Assembly: GCA_002328625.1 (NCBI GenBank)
Contig: DCVC01000222.1
Span: 764-10,016, forward strand
From: Bacteroidales bacterium UBA2198
GTDB taxonomy: Bacteria > Bacteroidota > Bacteroidia > Bacteroidales > VadinHA17
Direction of reading: 5' to 3'
DNA: 9,253 bases
The translations under genes were made by a program, and so were the position numbers. Of the stretch, positions 6,131 through 9,253 are shown piece after piece; position 1 is the stretch's first letter; each line of letters starts with the position of its first letter. The notes under the pieces are model-generated. The model was not told where the DNA came from, did no database searches, and was given only the letters and a program-made list of their open reading frames with translations.

Positions 6131-7009
6131 ATGCTGGATTCACAGGATATCTTCATTACGGAAACCGACTTCAGAAAGAGATATGAATATTCTCCGTCTG
6201 ATCTGTTGGGCGAGGGGGGATTCGCTCAGGTTTATAAAGCTTTCGATAAACAGTTTCAGGAATATGTAGCTTTGAAGTTTTATAACAAAGGTGAAAAGGG
6301 TAAATATGATGTTCTTCATGAAATGAAGGATTCAAGATCATTTTCGCATAAAAATATAATCCGAATACATGATGCATTTGTTGTCAGATTTGAATTTGCC
6401 GGAACATTTTCATATGTTCAGGTTGGAGTTCTGGAGTTTGCAAACGCAGGTAACTTGAGGGATTTTATCAATACAAAACCTTCCGGTCAGAAACTGACTG
6501 AGGTCTTAACAGGCATCCTGGAAGGATTGAAATATTTACATCTTGAAAAGAATATTATCCATCGCGACCTTAGTCCTGAAAATATTCTCATGGTTGCTGA
6601 AGGGAGCAGGACAATTCCCAAAATTTCAGATTTCGGAATTTCAAAGAAACTGGATTATGATTCACTGACCAAAGATCAGATAAAATCTACCCAGCTTCTC
6701 GGGAAAGTTGATTATATGGCTCCGGAGCAATTTTCTCCAGATAAATTCGGTGTCGATGGCAAAATTAATACAAATGTAGATTTATGGGCTTTTGGTGTAA
6801 TTCTGTATGAAATTTTCATGAACAGAACCCCCTTTGGTCACAGATCTGCTGAAAATCCTTTAGCTGGCATCAATTCTATAATAAACGATCCTGTCCTTGG
6901 TCTGGAAGAAATACCCCAGCCATATAAAAAAGCGGTGGAAAGATGTCTGGTTAAAAATGCAGGCAGAAGGGTTCAGAACCCGGAAGAACTTATTGTTATT
7001 CTTAATAGC
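6131..7009 (+). repeat. First copy of the duplicated kinase-domain coding region
   Basis: Residues 1-293 of this kinase align without gaps with residues 1-293 of the next kinase, at a DNA offset of 2064 nt. By hand count about 193 of 293 residues are identical (near 66%). Identity stops at the linker before the membrane segment. Confidence 0.85.
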
Positions 7010-8038
7010 GGGCACAAACAATTTAAGCCAAAAACTACTGAAGCAATTCCTGTTGCAGGATTAAATAAGAATTTAAGATACCTGAAACGGGCCGGGATCT
7101 TATTAATTCTGCCGGCTCTTATTGTTGCCGGTTATTTTGCATACATTAATTTACTTAAACCGGATAAATCAAAGGCTGTATCAAAGATTGGTAACCTTGT
7201 AAATGAAAAAAAATACGCTGAAGCAATATTATATTTTGAAAAATTACCTGAAGCAATTAAATCTGATTCAGTAATAAAGAGTGTTTACCAGATGAGTATG
7301 GTCTGCCTGGCCAGAGACAGTTTAAACACAATGATGGCAAAGATGGATTATCATGGGAGCTTGAAGTTCTTAAGGGGATTAAAAGCTCAGATAAGGAAAG
7401 ATCCGGAAATAACTGTTTTGAATGATAAAATTACTTTATTCGTTATTGTTGATTCTCTTCTTGAAAAAGGAAAAGGTTATTTTGAGGAAAATAAATACAG
7501 GGAAGCCAGGATATGTTTCAATTCGATCTTAGAGAATTTTGATCCTCAAAACACCCTTGCAGATTCTATGATAAAGAGAATAGACAGATTAAGTGCGCCT
7601 GCCGAACAGGTTATCAAAATTTCCGTCTCATCAGGTAGTTTTCCGGGATATTTCTCTGGCAGGAATTTAATTGTGGATAATCCTGCGGACCCGAAACAAA
7701 TAAGGCTTTTGAGCATTAATCTTAAGCCTTCTGAAACTAAAATAACACTTCAATTACAGCCATCCGGAAATCCTGTCATAATTTATAGTCCTCGGGAAAC
7801 AGGGGCTTTTTACATAGAGCTTGATAATGGATCACAGCTTCCGCTTATTGATGTTCAGGGAGTTGTAGCCAATGCAGAGAAGATATATTCCAAACCTGTT
7901 GAATTTTATCTGTTTTTTGCCAGACTGCCGGAGAACATAACCCGATTTAATCTTATAGAAGGTAAGAACCAGAATAATCAGAATGAACCTGATCAGCATT
8001 ATTTTAATTTCAAAGGCATCCGGTTGATAGAAAAGTAA
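6131..8038 (+). CDS. Membrane-anchored Hanks-type Ser/Thr kinase with TPR-like and beta-rich C-terminal regions
   Basis: The start is fixed by an in-frame TAA directly before the ATG (6128-6130). The 635 residues open with a kinase domain (about 20-293): P-loop GEGGFAQV (27-34), VALK with Lys49, alpha-C Glu64, HRDLSPEN (144-151) with catalytic Asp146 and Asn151, DFG (167-169), MAPEQF (196-201), VDLWAFG (216-222) and Arg280 in subdomain XI. All catalytic residues are present, but the position two after the catalytic Asp is Ser, not Lys, as in some other bacterial kinases. A single hydrophobic segment (about 321-341, AGILLILPALIVAGYFAYI) should cross the inner membrane. Beyond it, about 349-486 looks helical and TPR-like (KYAEAILYFEKLPEAI, GYFEENKYREARICFNSIL). 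Residues about 492-635 are beta-rich and unrecognised, ending FNFKGIRLIEK. The layout suggests an inner-membrane receptor kinase with an extracytoplasmic sensor. It is followed by a close paralogue. Confidence 0.92.
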   Translation: MLDSQDIFITETDFRKRYEYSPSDLLGEGGFAQVYKAFDKQFQEYVALKFYNKGEKGKYDVLHEMKDSRSFSHKNIIRIHDAFVVRFEFAGTFSYVQVGVLEFANAGNLRDFINTKPSGQKLTEVLTGILEGLKYLHLEKNIIHRDLSPENILMVAEGSRTIPKISDFGISKKLDYDSLTKDQIKSTQLLGKVDYMAPEQFSPDKFGVDGKINTNVDLWAFGVILYEIFMNRTPFGHRSAENPLAGINSIINDPVLGLEEIPQPYKKAVERCLVKNAGRRVQNPEELIVILNSGHKQFKPKTTEAIPVAGLNKNLRYLKRAGILLILPALIVAGYFAYINLLKPDKSKAVSKIGNLVNEKKYAEAILYFEKLPEAIKSDSVIKSVYQMSMVCLARDSLNTMMAKMDYHGSLKFLRGLKAQIRKDPEITVLNDKITLFVIVDSLLEKGKGYFEENKYREARICFNSILENFDPQNTLADSMIKRIDRLSAPAEQVIKISVSSGSFPGYFSGRNLIVDNPADPKQIRLLSINLKPSETKITLQLQPSGNPVIIYSPRETGAFYIELDNGSQLPLIDVQGVVANAEKIYSKPVEFYLFFARLPENITRFNLIEGKNQNNQNEPDQHYFNFKGIRLIEK

Positions 8039-8194
8039 CAATATTTTGAGCGAATTAATCTGATTTCCTGAAAAGTTAAATTACAGTATTCATGATCAGC
8101 TGCTAATGTTGTAATAATACAATATTCTTTGTAAATTAGTATTTTGATTTATAACTGATTAAGTTGTTAAGCTTTAGCATAATCCGCAGGATGA
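8039..8194. other. 156-nt gap between the tandem kinase genes
   Basis: This AT-rich gap has no convincing TAnnTTTG box with a -33 partner, no strong terminator hairpin and no credible small gene. Short elements such as the CAATATT copies (8040-8046 and 8120-8126) are seen without a clear role. The second kinase may be cotranscribed with the first. Confidence 0.4.
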
Positions 8195-9073
8195 ATGAGT
8201 GATACCAGCCAGATATTCATTTCTGAAAACGATTTCAGAAATCGTTATCAGTATTCCCAGAAGGATCTTCTGGGTGAAGGTGGATTTGCTCAGGTTTACA
8301 AGGCATTCGACAGACAATTCAAAGAGTATGTGGCACTGAAATTTTTTAATAAAGGGGAGGAGGGTAAATACGATGTTTTGCATGAGATGAAAGACTCCCG
8401 CAAATTCTCACATAAAAACATAATCAGGATCCATGACGCTTTTATTGTAAAATTTGACCATACCTGGGGACATTCCCTGGTTCAGGTCGGGATACTTGAG
8501 TATGCTGACGGAGGAAACCTTCGTGATTTCATTGCGACAACACCGCCGGAATCTAAATTTCTTGATGTTCTGAGTGGAATTTTAAGCGCTCTTGAATATC
8601 TGCATAAAGATAAAAAGATTATTCACAGGGATTTAAGTCCTGAGAATATCCTTATGTTCATGGAAGGCGATAACTGGATACCAAAAATCGCTGATTTTGG
8701 TATTTCAAAAAAGGTCGATGTTGTTTCTGATGTTGCAGATCAACAGAAATCAGCTTTATTGCTCGGGAAAGTATCCTACATGGCTCCTGAACAATTTTAT
8801 CCCGAAAAATTTGGAATCCATGGAGCCATTAACACAAATGTCGATTTGTGGTCATTTGGAATAATTCTATACGAGCTTTTCACCCGTAAAAAACCATTTG
8901 GCGCTGATGCACACGATAATCCTTTAAAGATCATCCAGTCGATAACAAGTGATCCGACTCCCGATCTTAATGAAATTCCTGATCCGTATCGTACGGTAAT
9001 ACGAAAATGTCTTGAGAAGAATGCTAATATAAGGGTGAAAAACGCGGGAGAGCTGATTGCAATTTTGAATAAA
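8195..9073 (+). repeat. Second copy of the duplicated kinase-domain coding region
   Basis: This is the paralogous copy of 6131-7009. The most conserved blocks are LLGEGGFAQVYKAFD, YDVLHEMKDSR, FSHKNIIRIHDAF, IIHRDLSPENILM and YMAPEQF. Substitutions are scattered, so the duplication is not recent. Confidence 0.85.
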
Positions 9074-9253
9074 TCTCCTTTTACTTCTGATCATAAATCA
9101 GCAGCAACAGTTGCCATTACCGAAATTGAACACAAGAAAAGTAAAAGCATTTACCTTTATTCAGGAATTGTGCTTCTTATAGTTTTATCTGTCGTCGGAT
9201 ACTTTATCTGGCCTCGTCCTGTACCTCATGAACTTCCGGATATTTCTGAAACA
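8195..9253 (+). CDS. Second membrane-anchored Ser/Thr kinase, cut off by the right edge
   Basis: The frame is open from ATG at 8195 to the last base (353 residues, no stop in view). An in-frame TGA directly precedes the ATG (8192-8194), within ATGAATGAGTGA, so translation cannot start further upstream in this frame. Kinase motifs fall at the same residue numbers as in the preceding gene: GEGGFAQV (27-34), Lys49, Glu64, HRDLSPEN (144-151), DFG (167-169), MAPEQF (196-201), VDLWSFG (216-222) and Arg280. A transmembrane segment follows at about 320-339 (YLYSGIVLLIVLSVVGYFIW), then a Pro-rich start of the extracytoplasmic part (RPVPHELPD). The linker (294-318) and everything after it differ from the first kinase, so the sensor domain may differ. 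It is a tandem paralogue in the same orientation, probably part of a kinase array continuing to the right. Confidence 0.92.
   Translation, partial: MSDTSQIFISENDFRNRYQYSQKDLLGEGGFAQVYKAFDRQFKEYVALKFFNKGEEGKYDVLHEMKDSRKFSHKNIIRIHDAFIVKFDHTWGHSLVQVGILEYADGGNLRDFIATTPPESKFLDVLSGILSALEYLHKDKKIIHRDLSPENILMFMEGDNWIPKIADFGISKKVDVVSDVADQQKSALLLGKVSYMAPEQFYPEKFGIHGAINTNVDLWSFGIILYELFTRKKPFGADAHDNPLKIIQSITSDPTPDLNEIPDPYRTVIRKCLEKNANIRVKNAGELIAILNKSPFTSDHKSAATVAITEIEHKKSKSIYLYSGIVLLIVLSVVGYFIWPRPVPHELPDISET

Noticed and set aside
7832..8383. Minus-strand open frames at 7832-8041 and 8174-8383
   Set aside because: They are antisense to the end of the first kinase and the start of the second; the paralogous kinase alignment shows which strand is coding.
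6131..9253. Kinase duplication as a transposon or insertion-sequence repeat
   Set aside because: There are no terminal inverted repeats, transposase or target duplication; the similarity is confined to the coding region and has diverged like an old gene duplication.

Overview
The window looks like chromosomal DNA from a member of the Bacteroidota (Bacteroidetes), probably environmental. The evidence: the DNA is AT-rich; starts lack clear Shine-Dalgarno sequences; signal peptides end in A/G-Q; there is a lipoprotein with CKE directly at the acylated cysteine and FN3-like plus LamG-like modules; and one divergent promoter has the Bacteroidetes form TTG-N20-TAnnTTTG. No tRNA, rRNA, CRISPR array or insertion sequence was seen.

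Region 1 (1-2413, + strand). The C-terminal part of an unrecognised helical protein enters from the left edge. Three genes follow in the same direction: an M15-like (VanY/endolysin-type) peptidase, a protein with an L,D-transpeptidase (YkuD)-like His...Gly-Cys motif, and a small secreted protein that is probably an outer-membrane beta-barrel. The two predicted peptidoglycan enzymes have no signal peptide. That is odd for cell-wall enzymes and suggests release by lysis or delivery by another machine.

Region 2 (2517-5830, - strand). Three exported-protein genes lie head to tail: a secreted Ig-like/membrane protein, a secreted caspase-family (C14) protease with an intact His/Cys dyad, and a LamG/FN3-like lipoprotein. 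The first two are only 34 nt apart and sit behind a good Bacteroidetes-type promoter at 5939-5969. The lipoprotein gene could be read from the same transcript.

Region 3 (6131 to the right edge, + strand). Two tandem genes encode membrane-anchored Hanks-type Ser/Thr kinases. Their kinase domains align without gaps (about 66% identity by hand count over 293 residues) and diverge from the juxtamembrane linker onward. The first is complete, with TPR-like helices and an unrecognised beta-rich domain after the membrane segment. The second runs off the window.

The kinase array is divergent from the caspase operon across a 300-nt intergenic region. A plausible reading is an envelope signalling module: receptor-like kinases in the inner membrane beside a secreted protease and its membrane or beta-sandwich partner. 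That functional link is inferred from gene order only.
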